Assembly: GCF_017355915.2 (NCBI RefSeq) | Contig: NZ_JAFEUV020000023.1 | Span: 1 to 48,148, forward strand | Direction: 5' to 3' | Length of the DNA: 48,148 bases | Origin: Telluribacter roseus | Lineage (GTDB): Bacteria > Bacteroidota > Bacteroidia > Cytophagales > Spirosomataceae | Part shown: positions 14,319 through 21,281 of the stretch, piece after piece | Layout: every line of letters starts with the position of its first letter | Numbering within the stretch: position 1 is the stretch's first letter | Made by a program: the position numbers and the translations under genes | The notes under the pieces: model-generated | Seen by the model: only the letters and a program-made list of their open reading frames with translations | Database searches by the model: none | What the model was told of the DNA's origin: nothing

Positions 14319-16664
14319 TCAGCCGATGGCCGCTTTTGTGCGCCTGGTTCTATTGAGTACTATCTCCAGGTCAGAGCCTGAGATACGGGTAGTCAGCTCG
14401 CCTATACCATCCCCACCTTTGCTATATTTTCTAATGGACTCCCTCAGCGACCTATCCACCTTGCTATAAGGGGCAATTATCTCATTATCAAATCGGGCAT
14501 TAGGGTTATCTCCTACCCTGGCTAACATCTCGGAGCCAACCATACCACCCTCAGCGAAAGCGGGAACGTTCATTTTGGAGTTAATACTTTGCTGCACATT
14601 AGCTTTCAGGGCGGCACCTAGGGCAACGAGTCCCACCCCAGCTACAACAGCTGTTATGGGATCTTTTATAATAGATTGCAGGGCTTTTCCTGCCGTACCA
14701 AAGGCAATCATAGATTTACCTATTTGAGTAGCAAGATCGCCGAGTATAGAGCCAAACATACGGGGCAGGTCGGCCAAAGAAGAAACACCGGCAATCATAC
14801 CGCCGATCCATTCGCCCATGCCTACTGCCATGCTGTATTTGGCGTTATCCCAAGCACGGGTAATGTCAGCGTTGAGGCTGGCAACTCTGCCTACTTGCTT
14901 CTCATACACGTCTACCGCTTGTTTTATTCCTGGTAGGTTGCTGGCGGTGCTCATCATTGAATCAGCGCGTCCTTGAAGTTTGCCTAATTCCGGTGCTCCG
15001 AAATTCATCTGCATACCCTTCAACCGCTCTACGTTCAGTCCGGCCACTACCCCGAATAGCTTCTTATACTCGCTTATAACGCCCTTCAATGCCTCCTGCT
15101 CTTTGTGCCACTCCATCGCCTGGTTAATCTTCTTCATTTCCTTCTGAGCGGACGACACGAACTCCATAGCTTTACCCAGATCCTCTACCCCCTCGCTAGC
15201 AGACTTACCTACCGAACCTCCGCTGTCACCCACTGGCGCGCTGAGAGCCTTCGTTATCTCCTTGAACTCTTTCATGGAGTCGGGTACAGTAAATTTGATA
15301 CTCTTCGCTAGTTTATCAACTCCGTCAATAGCTTTCCCTACACCGTCGGCAAGAGCATCAAAACCTATGGCTCTATTGAAGGTAGCGAACATCCCGAGGG
15401 TAGCGCGAATAAAGCCGCTAAGAGTATCTATCATTAGGTTAGCCGCTGACTTGAGCGTATTAGCTAGGGATTGACCAAAGGCTTTCCAGTCCCCTTTAAT
15501 TAGGTTCGTAACAGTGCCAAATAAGCCCGTCAGGACGCCAAGCGCACTCTTAGCGATGCTTTTCATTGAGTCCCAGGCTCCGGAGCTTACAAGGGCTTTT
15601 TTAACGCTATCCCAATGATAGATGATAGCGGCGACGGCTACTCCTATTGCGGCTCCTACGGCTAGCACCGGCGCACTAATCAGACCTAGCCCGGTTGTTA
15701 GTAGAGGAACCATCTTAACCACAGCGCCAAGTCCTGCCAATAGCGGACCCGCAGCAGCGGCCACCCCGCCCAAGACAAAGATAGTCTTTTGTGTTTCGGG
15801 GCTTAAGCCTTTGAATTTTGAAGTAAGGCTCTCCATACTCTCGGCTATACTGTTAATGATGCCGCTGATGTTAAAGGACTTTTCCAGGCTCTCTCCAAAA
15901 GATGCCATAGAGAATTGTGCGGAATCCTTTATCTTCTCCAGCGCCATACCCGCACCCCCGGCGACCGGAGGAATCTTTTCGAGTTCAGCTACTAATCCTT
16001 CCACCACCTTCGTAGCTCCTATCTTCGTGAGCTCTGCGCCCTCGGCGGTGCCAAAAGCATCAATAAGCGCCTTCCTGACTTGTGGAATACGGTTCGCCAT
16101 TTCCTTTACATCGGCGGCAGATACCGTATTGGTACTGATCATTTGTTGTACGTTGGCGAGAGCGGGGTTTAGGTCGGTGGATGACTTACCCGCAGCCGTT
16201 AATGCGTTGGCAAAGGCTTTGATGGTCTTCTGTGCTTTGTCAGATGCCATTTCTACCGAACGCAGCGCTAGAAGTGAAGAGGCAGCACCTTCAATGCTGA
16301 TGTTAGGAAGTTGCGCTAACTTCTTAACCGTTTCCAAAGATTCGCCGTACTGGTTTAAGCCTATTTGTAGCTTTTCCAGGTTGGCGAACTCTTTGTAAGC
16401 CTGGCCCGATCCGAAGATCATAGGCAGGGTAGCAAAAGCGGACATTTTAGCTCCTATTCCTTGAATGTCATCGCCAAGCCTACCAAGCCCGGCTTTGAAC
16501 ACCTTGGCTTCGTTATCGGCTCTACGGAAGGAATCGGTTAGTTGGGAGTTGACTTGTACGGTAAGCGTACTGATTTGAGCGGAGACTTGAGAAATACCCC
16601 GTAAGAAGCCTGATATATCGGCTCCTAGTCGGATATTAGCAGCTCCAACACCGGCTGCAGACAT
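14319..16664 (-). CDS. Phage tail tape-measure protein, isolated
   Basis: The 781-residue protein has the tape-measure N-terminal domain (about residues 60-280; AYKEFANLEKLQIGLNQYGES, DVKEMANRIPQVRKAL). A long hydrophobic Gly/Ala-rich block (about 292-350) follows, then a helical coiled-coil-like centre. The end carries a second hydrophobic segment (TAVVAGVGLVALGAAL) and the typical FAEGGMVG...VGDNPNARFDNEII. In tailed phages this protein sets tail length and is ejected with the DNA; at about 1.5 angstrom per residue it would span roughly 117 nm. The frame is intact. No tail tube, chaperone, baseplate, capsid or terminase gene is nearby, which is unusual: in phages it lies within a tail operon. 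Confidence 0.9.
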   Translation of the reverse strand: MSAAGVGAANIRLGADISGFLRGISQVSAQISTLTVQVNSQLTDSFRRADNEAKVFKAGLGRLGDDIQGIGAKMSAFATLPMIFGSGQAYKEFANLEKLQIGLNQYGESLETVKKLAQLPNISIEGAASSLLALRSVEMASDKAQKTIKAFANALTAAGKSSTDLNPALANVQQMISTNTVSAADVKEMANRIPQVRKALIDAFGTAEGAELTKIGATKVVEGLVAELEKIPPVAGGAGMALEKIKDSAQFSMASFGESLEKSFNISGIINSIAESMESLTSKFKGLSPETQKTIFVLGGVAAAAGPLLAGLGAVVKMVPLLTTGLGLISAPVLAVGAAIGVAVAAIIYHWDSVKKALVSSGAWDSMKSIAKSALGVLTGLFGTVTNLIKGDWKAFGQSLANTLKSAANLMIDTLSGFIRATLGMFATFNRAIGFDALADGVGKAIDGVDKLAKSIKFTVPDSMKEFKEITKALSAPVGDSGGSVGKSASEGVEDLGKAMEFVSSAQKEMKKINQAMEWHKEQEALKGVISEYKKLFGVVAGLNVERLKGMQMNFGAPELGKLQGRADSMMSTASNLPGIKQAVDVYEKQVGRVASLNADITRAWDNAKYSMAVGMGEWIGGMIAGVSSLADLPRMFGSILGDLATQIGKSMIAFGTAGKALQSIIKDPITAVVAGVGLVALGAALKANVQQSINSKMNVPAFAEGGMVGSEMLARVGDNPNARFDNEIIAPYSKVDRSLRESIRKYSKGGDGIGELTTRISGSDLEIVLNRTRRTKAAIG

Positions 16665-16746
16665 GGCTAGTAGATTTAATCTTTCAGAGGGCTAATAGTG
16701 GGCCGAAACCCATAGGGGAAGATACAAAATTTTACCTCAGTTTCCT

Positions 16747-16787
16747 AATAATCGTAGATAAATTATCTACTAAGTGCTATGATTATT
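16747..16787. promoter_or_regulatory. Nested dyad in the divergent promoter region of the tape-measure gene
   Basis: GTAGATAA-A-TTATCTAC (16754-16770) is a perfect 8-bp inverted repeat. It is itself flanked by AATAATC (16747-16753) and its complement GATTATT (16781-16787). It lies between the leftward tape-measure gene and the rightward 16833 gene, so a repressor bound here could control both. Confidence 0.5.
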
Positions 16788-16832
16788 AGATGTTTTTTAT
16801 TATATTGTAGGTATACACCTGCAGCACCAGAA

Positions 16833-17090
16833 ATGACGAATACACCCAAAAAACAGTCAGAACTTAAGGAGCTAAACCTACTCCTGGTTATACGTGAAAT
16901 GGGGCTTGAAGAGCTAGTAGCCCGCTACATTCATTCACAGACCGGACATAGGGTAGAAGTAGCAGACCTCCCGGATGAAGTGTTTAGCGCTGTGATAACT
17001 CTAAGGGAGGCTATACAGCGAAACCAGCCTGAAAGCGTGGATCTGTGGGAAGAGATGCTAGATAAGCTTATAGATACAGACGAGTACTAA
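16833..17090 (+). CDS. Small hypothetical protein, divergent from the tape-measure gene
   Basis: I chose ATG 16833 (MTNTPKKQSELKELN) rather than the first Met 54 bp upstream, which would lie close to the dyad. The 85-residue product is acidic and helical (LLLVIREMGLEELVARYIHSQTG, EEMLDKLIDTDEY). It has no signal peptide and no recognised domain. It leads a small rightward operon with the nuclease and the MqsA-like gene. Confidence 0.6.
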   Translation: MTNTPKKQSELKELNLLLVIREMGLEELVARYIHSQTGHRVEVADLPDEVFSAVITLREAIQRNQPESVDLWEEMLDKLIDTDEY

Positions 17091-17127
17091 CCCTTACTTG
17101 TATACGTAACCCGAACGATAAGCAGCC

Positions 17128-17631
17128 CTGACACCCTCCATCTACCTACCTCGGCTCAATGCTCTGAAAGAAGAGTATAACGCAGCCAAATATCCCCACG
17201 TAGCCCAGACTAGAGGCTTCTACGCCAAGAAATACAAGGATACCTCAGCCAATGCCCTGACGGCCGCAATAGTGGCTTATCTGACCCTTACCGGCGGCTA
17301 CGCTACCCGTCAGCAATCGATGGGAGTAAAGCGCAAAGTAAAAGGCCGGGAGATATGGACACCAGGCACAACCAAACGGGGCGCAGCTGACATTAACGCG
17401 ATGTTTCAGGGCAGATCCTTACAGGTAGAGGTAAAGTACGGGAAAGACCGCCTGAGCGATAAGCAGAAAGCCACAACTGCCCAGATTGCCCGGGCCGGTG
17501 GAGTGTACCTGGTGGCTAAGTCCTTTGATCACTTCATAGAACAGTTTCAGAAGGCGTTCGCCCTGGCTGATAATGAGCTATTCGTGTTGCGCTGCCCTAT
17601 CGAAGAGGAGGAGGCAAAACTGAGTTTTTAG
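17128..17631 (+). CDS. VRR-NUC-like PD-(D/E)xK nuclease with unclear start codon
   Basis: The C-terminal part holds the nuclease core: KRGAADINAMFQGRSLQVEVKYGKDRLSDKQ contains the D...EVK triad and the following S-x-x-Q typical of VRR-NUC/Holliday-junction-type nucleases. The first usable ATG/GTG is GTG 17272, but the frame is open back to 17122, and the upstream residues look coding (YLPRLNALKEEYNAAKYPHV, GFYAKKYKD). CTG 17128 (LTPSIYLPRL) would give 168 residues. Either a rare CTG start is used, or an ATG was lost by mutation. Phage relatives act in DNA recombination or packaging; the role here is unknown. Confidence 0.7.
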   Translation: MTPSIYLPRLNALKEEYNAAKYPHVAQTRGFYAKKYKDTSANALTAAIVAYLTLTGGYATRQQSMGVKRKVKGREIWTPGTTKRGAADINAMFQGRSLQVEVKYGKDRLSDKQKATTAQIARAGGVYLVAKSFDHFIEQFQKAFALADNELFVLRCPIEEEEAKLSF

Positions 17632-17663
17632 GTGTGTTTCTCAAAAAAGCGTATTGATGTAAG

Positions 17664-17879
17664 ATGAAACCTATTGCAAGTCCTTACACAGGCCAAGAGA
17701 TGCCCGTAAAGAGCCGGGAACAGGCCATTACCTTCCGGGGCAAACAGTTTACCGCCCCGCGCTACTACTACCTCTGCGAAACTACCGGCGAGGAGTTTAC
17801 CACAGCAGAACTTGACGAGATGAACCTACAGGAGATATACAGCGGAGCCATCCCTGATCCTGACCTGATAAGCGCCTAA
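17664..17879 (+). CDS. MqsA N-terminal-domain-like small protein
   Basis: The 71-residue protein (SPYTGQEMPV ... RYYYLCETTGEEFTTAELDEMNLQEIY) matches the pattern of the N-terminal domain of MqsA/YgiT-type antitoxins. However, it has only one cysteine (Cys38), so the usual zinc site is absent, and there is no C-terminal HTH domain. No partner toxin gene is adjacent. It lies 32 bp after the nuclease gene and probably shares its transcript, ending at the terminator at 17905. It may be a solo regulator or a toxin-binding remnant; its family assignment rests on pattern memory. Confidence 0.6.
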   Translation: MKPIASPYTGQEMPVKSREQAITFRGKQFTAPRYYYLCETTGEEFTTAELDEMNLQEIYSGAIPDPDLISA

Positions 17880-17904
17880 ATTGCCGTTGACCATGCGTTT
17901 TTAG

Positions 17905-17940
17905 ATTCCCTGTGGGTGTTACCTATGGGGAATTTTGTTT
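17905..17940 (+). terminator. Terminator after the nuclease/MqsA-like operon
   Basis: ATTCCC (17905-17910) pairs with GGGAAT (17928-17933), with an inner GGT/ACC pair, followed by TTTTGTTT. Confidence 0.55.
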
Positions 17941-18055
17941 ATAGGCTGCAAGAGTGAATGAAACACGTCCTTTACAGAGATTTGCATTGACATATTATTA
18001 TGAAAAGAGGATATTTAAGCGTTTTTAAGAAGGCAACCCCTGATCAGAGCACACT

Positions 18056-18907
18056 ATGAACCCTATACAGAAGAAAGCAAAGGAGATATTAAAGGCTAAG
18101 GAGCAAGCAAAAAGGAAGCAGGACGAGCGGAAACAGGTACTAGAGCAGAAATACATTGCCGAACAGCTCAGAAAGCGAACTAAAGAGTTCGAAGAAGCTT
18201 TTTCATCCGTTTTGCCTTTACTAAGGGAGGGCGGCATAAGCTATAAGCTGTTCTTCAAGACGCCACCAATAGCTAGCAACGGATTTTATGTAACCTTTGT
18301 AGGTAATGAGCGTTCTGTCAAGATGGATTTTAGGGATAAAGAGCGGTATCGTTTTGAGTTTACACCTCATGTTACTGCACTTGAGCTGCTTGAGGCAAAG
18401 AGTGCCTATAGTAATTATCCAGCGGAAGATTTGGTGCTCTATTTATCTAAGGAGCTGTTTGAGAATGAATCTCTTCTTCCATCTTCTACAACTTCAAAGC
18501 AGAAAGAGACGGATTGGGACTTCATAAGGGCTTTATGTCCTGAATTTAACAATTCAACTGATCTTGAGCAACTTCGAGACTCCCTAGAGCTTATTATAAG
18601 CGTATCACAGCAAAAGCAGATTAATGAAGAAGACCGCTTGCACAAGTTCTGGCAAGAGACTTTTGAGAAGGACCCGCATAAGCTAACTCTATACTTCATT
18701 ACAACCTTCTACAAGACTCACCTTGCTTCGATCAAAAATCTACTAGAGCGCCAAAGCATAGCACTTACACTGGATGCCCCTGATTTACTTAAGCTGCTGA
18801 TCGAGTGCCGGGATTCACTTGGGGTAATCCTTAGCCCAGGTAGCTCTGAGAAGGATTTTGAGCTATTCAACAGGCTGAGTTTGACGATTAAGAAGCATAC
18901 TTCCTAG
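18056..18907 (+). CDS. Hypothetical protein with N-terminal coiled coil
   Basis: The first 50 of 283 residues are Lys/Glu/Gln-rich and predicted to form a charged helix or coiled coil (KKAKEILKAKEQAKRKQDER). The rest is soluble, with a beta-like middle (FYVTFVGNERSVKMDFRDKERYRF) and a helical end. There is no signal peptide and no known motif. It stands alone after the terminator at 17905 and is followed by a convergent gene on the minus strand. Function unknown. Confidence 0.6.
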   Translation: MNPIQKKAKEILKAKEQAKRKQDERKQVLEQKYIAEQLRKRTKEFEEAFSSVLPLLREGGISYKLFFKTPPIASNGFYVTFVGNERSVKMDFRDKERYRFEFTPHVTALELLEAKSAYSNYPAEDLVLYLSKELFENESLLPSSTTSKQKETDWDFIRALCPEFNNSTDLEQLRDSLELIISVSQQKQINEEDRLHKFWQETFEKDPHKLTLYFITTFYKTHLASIKNLLERQSIALTLDAPDLLKLLIECRDSLGVILSPGSSEKDFELFNRLSLTIKKHTS

Positions 18908-18941
18908 TTTAAAGCTTTTTATTATCTCTAAGCCAAGGTAA

Positions 18942-19376
18942 CTATAGGATGGCCCGCCAAAGTAAGAAAATGATTATTGCAAAGAGACCAATAACAAGGA
19001 TTAAGCGTATAAATGAAGTTAGAAGGATAGGCATAGCAATATAAGGCTCATTGTTGATTAGCCACCTAAAAAAGCCGTCTCCCTTCTTTCGAGGCAAGCC
19101 ATTTTCAGTTATAGAGTCCATGCAGTCCCCGAGAAGTTCTATCATCAACTCTTTGTTTCGGCTATACTGAGCTTTTGTATAATCCCAATCATCCAATGGC
19201 CCCTTATCAACTGACAGAGGTGCATTGGAGACAGAGTAGTATTCTATGGACGTATCGCCAAAGACCTCTTTAACTAGCGAAACAGTTCTTTCTTTCCAGC
19301 TAATTGGCTCCAAGTTTGGGAAGTAAAGCTGTTTGCGCTGATCGTTCAGCAACTCGTATGCCTTCTTACTATTCAT
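18942..19376 (-). CDS. Hypothetical protein with C-terminal membrane anchor
   Basis: The 144-residue protein has a soluble N-terminal part (about 105 residues: SKKAYELLNDQRKQLYFPNLEP) and ends in a long hydrophobic stretch (LLTSFIRLILVIGLFAIIIF). That stretch should form one membrane span with the N-terminus in the cytoplasm. No domain was recognised. The stop is only 34 bp from the convergent 18056 gene. Tail-anchored small proteins of this shape are found among anti-phage and phage-exclusion effectors, but nothing in the sequence shows such a role. Confidence 0.55.
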   Translation of the reverse strand: MNSKKAYELLNDQRKQLYFPNLEPISWKERTVSLVKEVFGDTSIEYYSVSNAPLSVDKGPLDDWDYTKAQYSRNKELMIELLGDCMDSITENGLPRKKGDGFFRWLINNEPYIAMPILLTSFIRLILVIGLFAIIIFLLWRAIL

Positions 19377-19412
19377 TCTAAGCTTAATGGCTTGAGATAC
19401 ACTAGATATATT

Positions 19413-19640
19413 TCATTTCCATTGCTTGACCAATTCTTTCACCTTCTGCACTCCTATATCAGTTAGTATACAGGTGTCTATCCTTCCATCCTTCATCCGG
19501 CAGCACGAAACGAAACCTATTTCCTCCAACACATCCATTCCTTCCTGAAAGATGGGTTGCATTGGCTCCATGAAATCAGATCGGCTCAAGGCGGAACGAT
19601 GCATAAAGAATGCTAGAAGGTGAGTGAGGTTGTGCGACAT
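19413..19640 (-). CDS. Small hypothetical protein, winged-helix-like
   Basis: The 75-residue protein (EGMDVLEEIGFVSCCRMKDGRIDTCILTDIGVQKVKELVKQ) has the helix-wing-helix pattern of a small winged-helix regulator, in which TDIGVQKVKEL would be the last helix. It lies 36 bp upstream of the membrane-anchored 18942 gene on the same strand, so the two probably form one transcript. The identification as a regulator is only a fold guess. Confidence 0.5.
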   Translation of the reverse strand: MSHNLTHLLAFFMHRSALSRSDFMEPMQPIFQEGMDVLEEIGFVSCCRMKDGRIDTCILTDIGVQKVKELVKQWK

Positions 19641-19806
19641 GAATTTAATGGCCTGTAATTGGAATACAATCTATTGATATACTGCAATAAGAGTATTTGA
19701 ATTTGAGATCTTGCTTAATACATTTGCGCAGTTACGGACAGTAGTCCAATCCGCTAACGCCTTTCCTCAATTAATTTTAACCACTTAATCACACTATCAC
19801 TACTCT

Positions 19807-20130
19807 ATGAAAAAGCTATTGTTATTTGTTCTTCTGCTGACTGCTACTGTGTCCACGTTTACCAGTCAAGATGCCTATGCTCAACGTCAAGCACCTGTTG
19901 AAGTTGGTAATGTTCCTCCTGCGGTCAAAGCTGCCTATGACGCAGTAACACAACCTTTAATCCAATTTATGGAAGGTTCACCTATGGGACTTACCTATAG
20001 TGGGACTATTTGGTCTGTTGATAAAGGAGTATTCACTGGAGCATTAGTGTTTATTGATATGTATGGGGAAAGAGTTGTATTTCCTACAAACACCTGGTTT
20101 TCACCCAAAGGGGTTCAAATTGCTCGTTAA
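19807..20130 (+). CDS. Small secreted protein of unknown function
   Basis: The 107-residue protein has a clear Sec signal peptide (MKKLLLFVLLLTATVSTFTS, cut near DAYAQ). The mature part of about 80 residues (VPPAVKAAYDAVTQPLIQFMEGSPMGLTYSG, VFIDMYGERVVFPT) is beta-rich at the end. It should be periplasmic or secreted. It stands as a single gene with its own terminator (20158-20200) and converges on the endonuclease gene. No family was recognised. Confidence 0.6.
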   Translation: MKKLLLFVLLLTATVSTFTSQDAYAQRQAPVEVGNVPPAVKAAYDAVTQPLIQFMEGSPMGLTYSGTIWSVDKGVFTGALVFIDMYGERVVFPTNTWFSPKGVQIAR

Positions 20131-20157
20131 GTAGTTTTATAAAATTATACCCCGTAT

Positions 20158-20200
20158 AAGAGGTAGGGAAGCAAAGGACAAGCTGCTCTACCTCTTTCAA
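20158..20200 (+). terminator. Terminator after the small secreted protein
   Basis: AAGAGGTAG (20158-20166) pairs with CTACCTCTT (20188-20196), followed by TCAATTT. The 21-base loop is long and the T-run is weak; it may also serve the convergent endonuclease gene. Confidence 0.45.
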
Positions 20201-20231
20201 TTTACAAAGATGTTTTACTTCTTTTGAATGT

Positions 20232-21104
20232 CTACTCTGCCTGGAAAGCCTCAAAATCAAGTTGTAAGACCGAGGTAGCCGGATTGAAATGAACCGCCCT
20301 CAGTCTATCCCTTACCTGCTGAGGCAGATTTGTAAAGAATCTTGCGCCTGTTACCTTCTCTATATCCTCTGGTGTAGTGATAAAGTCTGTCCACTTCTTG
20401 TTGTCTACCAGCCCCTGCCGGTTCGGCATATCTACCGCAATGACAGGGGTATTAGCGCTAACCTGCTCAATGCCTCCTCCCCCAGGAATAGCCACTATAA
20501 CCTTATAGTTGTGTAGAGATACATTAATGCCATTGCGAATAGTGGTTGCTGTCCCTGCGCTACCTTCTCCGCCTGTCCCATAAGTACCGGCTATTATGTA
20601 AAGCCGATAATCTTTCTGTGCTAAACTTCGGCAGAACTCCTCCAGCTGCGCCCATGACTCCCTATTTAGCGCCGGAGCTTGGGGAATAATGTTTGTCATC
20701 AGGAAGGTTGCTGCATTAGCCTCATCAGAGCTTGTACGGTCTGCCGAAGGGCAAAGGTGGCCCCTGTCGAAGCCGCTGCCTGTATAGTCGCTTGTTACGG
20801 CCTTATACCATCCACCTGGCAATGCTGGATCAGGCCGGAAATTATCTTGCCGGTCACTACTACCTAGCCACTCCTTAGACAGCTCCCAGGCCACCCAATT
20901 CGCATGCCTCTTCGTCCGGTTGTAAGAAATCGCAAATTCTTCCTTCAACATCAAAAAATTTTCAGCAGAAGTAGTGTCAGCCTTCGCATTTGTGGGGTTG
21001 CCTAAGCTTAAATGTATACTCTCAGCAATGGGCGTAGGTGCTGTTGTTTCTTTACATCCTGCCGTAATCCACAGCAGCAGAATAATGCTTAAATACCTCC
21101 TCAT
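20232..21104 (-). CDS. DNA/RNA non-specific endonuclease, predicted lipoprotein
   Basis: I chose ATG 21104 (MRRYLSIILLLWITAGC), giving 290 residues and a lipobox ITAGC; a GTG at 21131 is the upstream alternative. The domain is of the NUC1/NucA-type beta-beta-alpha-metal nucleases. The motif DRGHLCPSADRT contains the catalytic His, and TNIIPQAPALNRESWAQLE has the metal-binding Asn and the conserved W. As a lipoprotein it should sit in the periplasm or on the outer membrane, where such enzymes degrade incoming or environmental DNA and RNA. It is the last gene of the island before the att repeat. Confidence 0.88.
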   Translation of the reverse strand: MRRYLSIILLLWITAGCKETTAPTPIAESIHLSLGNPTNAKADTTSAENFLMLKEEFAISYNRTKRHANWVAWELSKEWLGSSDRQDNFRPDPALPGGWYKAVTSDYTGSGFDRGHLCPSADRTSSDEANAATFLMTNIIPQAPALNRESWAQLEEFCRSLAQKDYRLYIIAGTYGTGGEGSAGTATTIRNGINVSLHNYKVIVAIPGGGGIEQVSANTPVIAVDMPNRQGLVDNKKWTDFITTPEDIEKVTGARFFTNLPQQVRDRLRAVHFNPATSVLQLDFEAFQAE

Positions 21105-21132
21105 AACACGCTTATTTGAGCTTATAACCACC

Positions 21133-21163
21133 TAATGCAATGCGCTTTGCAATGCACATAAAG
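21133..21163. promoter_or_regulatory. Candidate integrase arm-type sites, right arm
   Basis: TAATGCAATGC (21133-21143) and TGCAATGCACATAAAG (21148-21163) match the left-arm set at 1984-2008, 44 bp inside the right att repeat. Arm repeats at both ends fit binding by the island integrase. Confidence 0.45.
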
Positions 21164-21167
21164 AAAA

Positions 21168-21197
21168 AGCCACTCACGATTCTACACGTAAGTGGCT
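21168..21197 (-). terminator. Island-borne terminator for tRNA-Arg
   Basis: AGCCACT (21168-21174) pairs with AGTGGCT (21191-21197). Read on the minus strand the hairpin is followed by TTTTTCTTT. It lies 10 bp past the 3' end of the tRNA and replaces the original terminator, now displaced to 1764-1798. Confidence 0.6.
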
Positions 21198-21206
21198 GAT
21201 TATTAA

Positions 21207-21252
21207 GTGATCCCGACACGATTCGAACGTGTGACCGTCTGCTTAGAAGGCA
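21207..21252 (-). repeat. Right 46-bp attachment-site repeat, within tRNA-Arg
   Basis: Identical to 1811-1856. It covers the tRNA from its 3' end to the anticodon stem. The crossover must have taken place inside this segment, so the 3' part of the present tRNA was supplied by the island. Confidence 0.93.
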
Positions 21253-21281
21253 GATGCTCTATCCAGCTGAGCTACGGGACC
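21208..21281 (-). tRNA. tRNA-Arg (anticodon TCT)
   Basis: Read on the minus strand the 74-nt sequence folds as a cloverleaf. The acceptor arm GGTCCCG pairs with CGGGATC. The D-arm is GCTC...GAGC, and the anticodon arm TCTGC-CTTCTAA-GCAGA carries anticodon TCT. The T-arm is ACACG-TTCGAAT-CGTGT. CCA is not encoded. It is the integration target of the island. Confidence 0.95.

Larger units (their letters stand above)
1811..21252. mobile_element. tRNA-Arg-integrated genomic island, satellite-like, about 19.4 kb
   Basis: The boundaries are the 46-bp direct repeats at 1811-1856 and 21207-21252. The integrase lies 160 bp inside the left repeat. Gene order from the left is integrase, unknown, excisionase-like, small protein, RepA-like ATPase, primase, then cargo, including a lone phage tape-measure gene. 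I found no relaxase, type IV coupling protein, conjugation genes, terminase, portal or capsid. It therefore looks like an element that integrates and replicates but depends on something else for transfer. A decayed prophage is the main alternative. Confidence 0.88.

Noticed and set aside
15622-16398. A 258-codon frame opposite the tape-measure gene
   Set aside because: It is an antisense shadow of a clear coding region (low-complexity Ala/Ser/Pro).
18056-18907. Known anti-phage effector
   Set aside because: The charged N-terminal helix alone is not diagnostic, and no nuclease, NADase, TIR or protease motif is visible.
1811-21252. Integrative conjugative or mobilizable element
   Set aside because: No relaxase, coupling protein or mating-pair genes were found among the readable genes, although a very divergent mobilisation protein cannot be excluded.
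1811-21252. Ordinary complete prophage
   Set aside because: Only a tape-measure gene and a small nuclease are phage-like; no head, portal, terminase, lysis or other tail gene is present.
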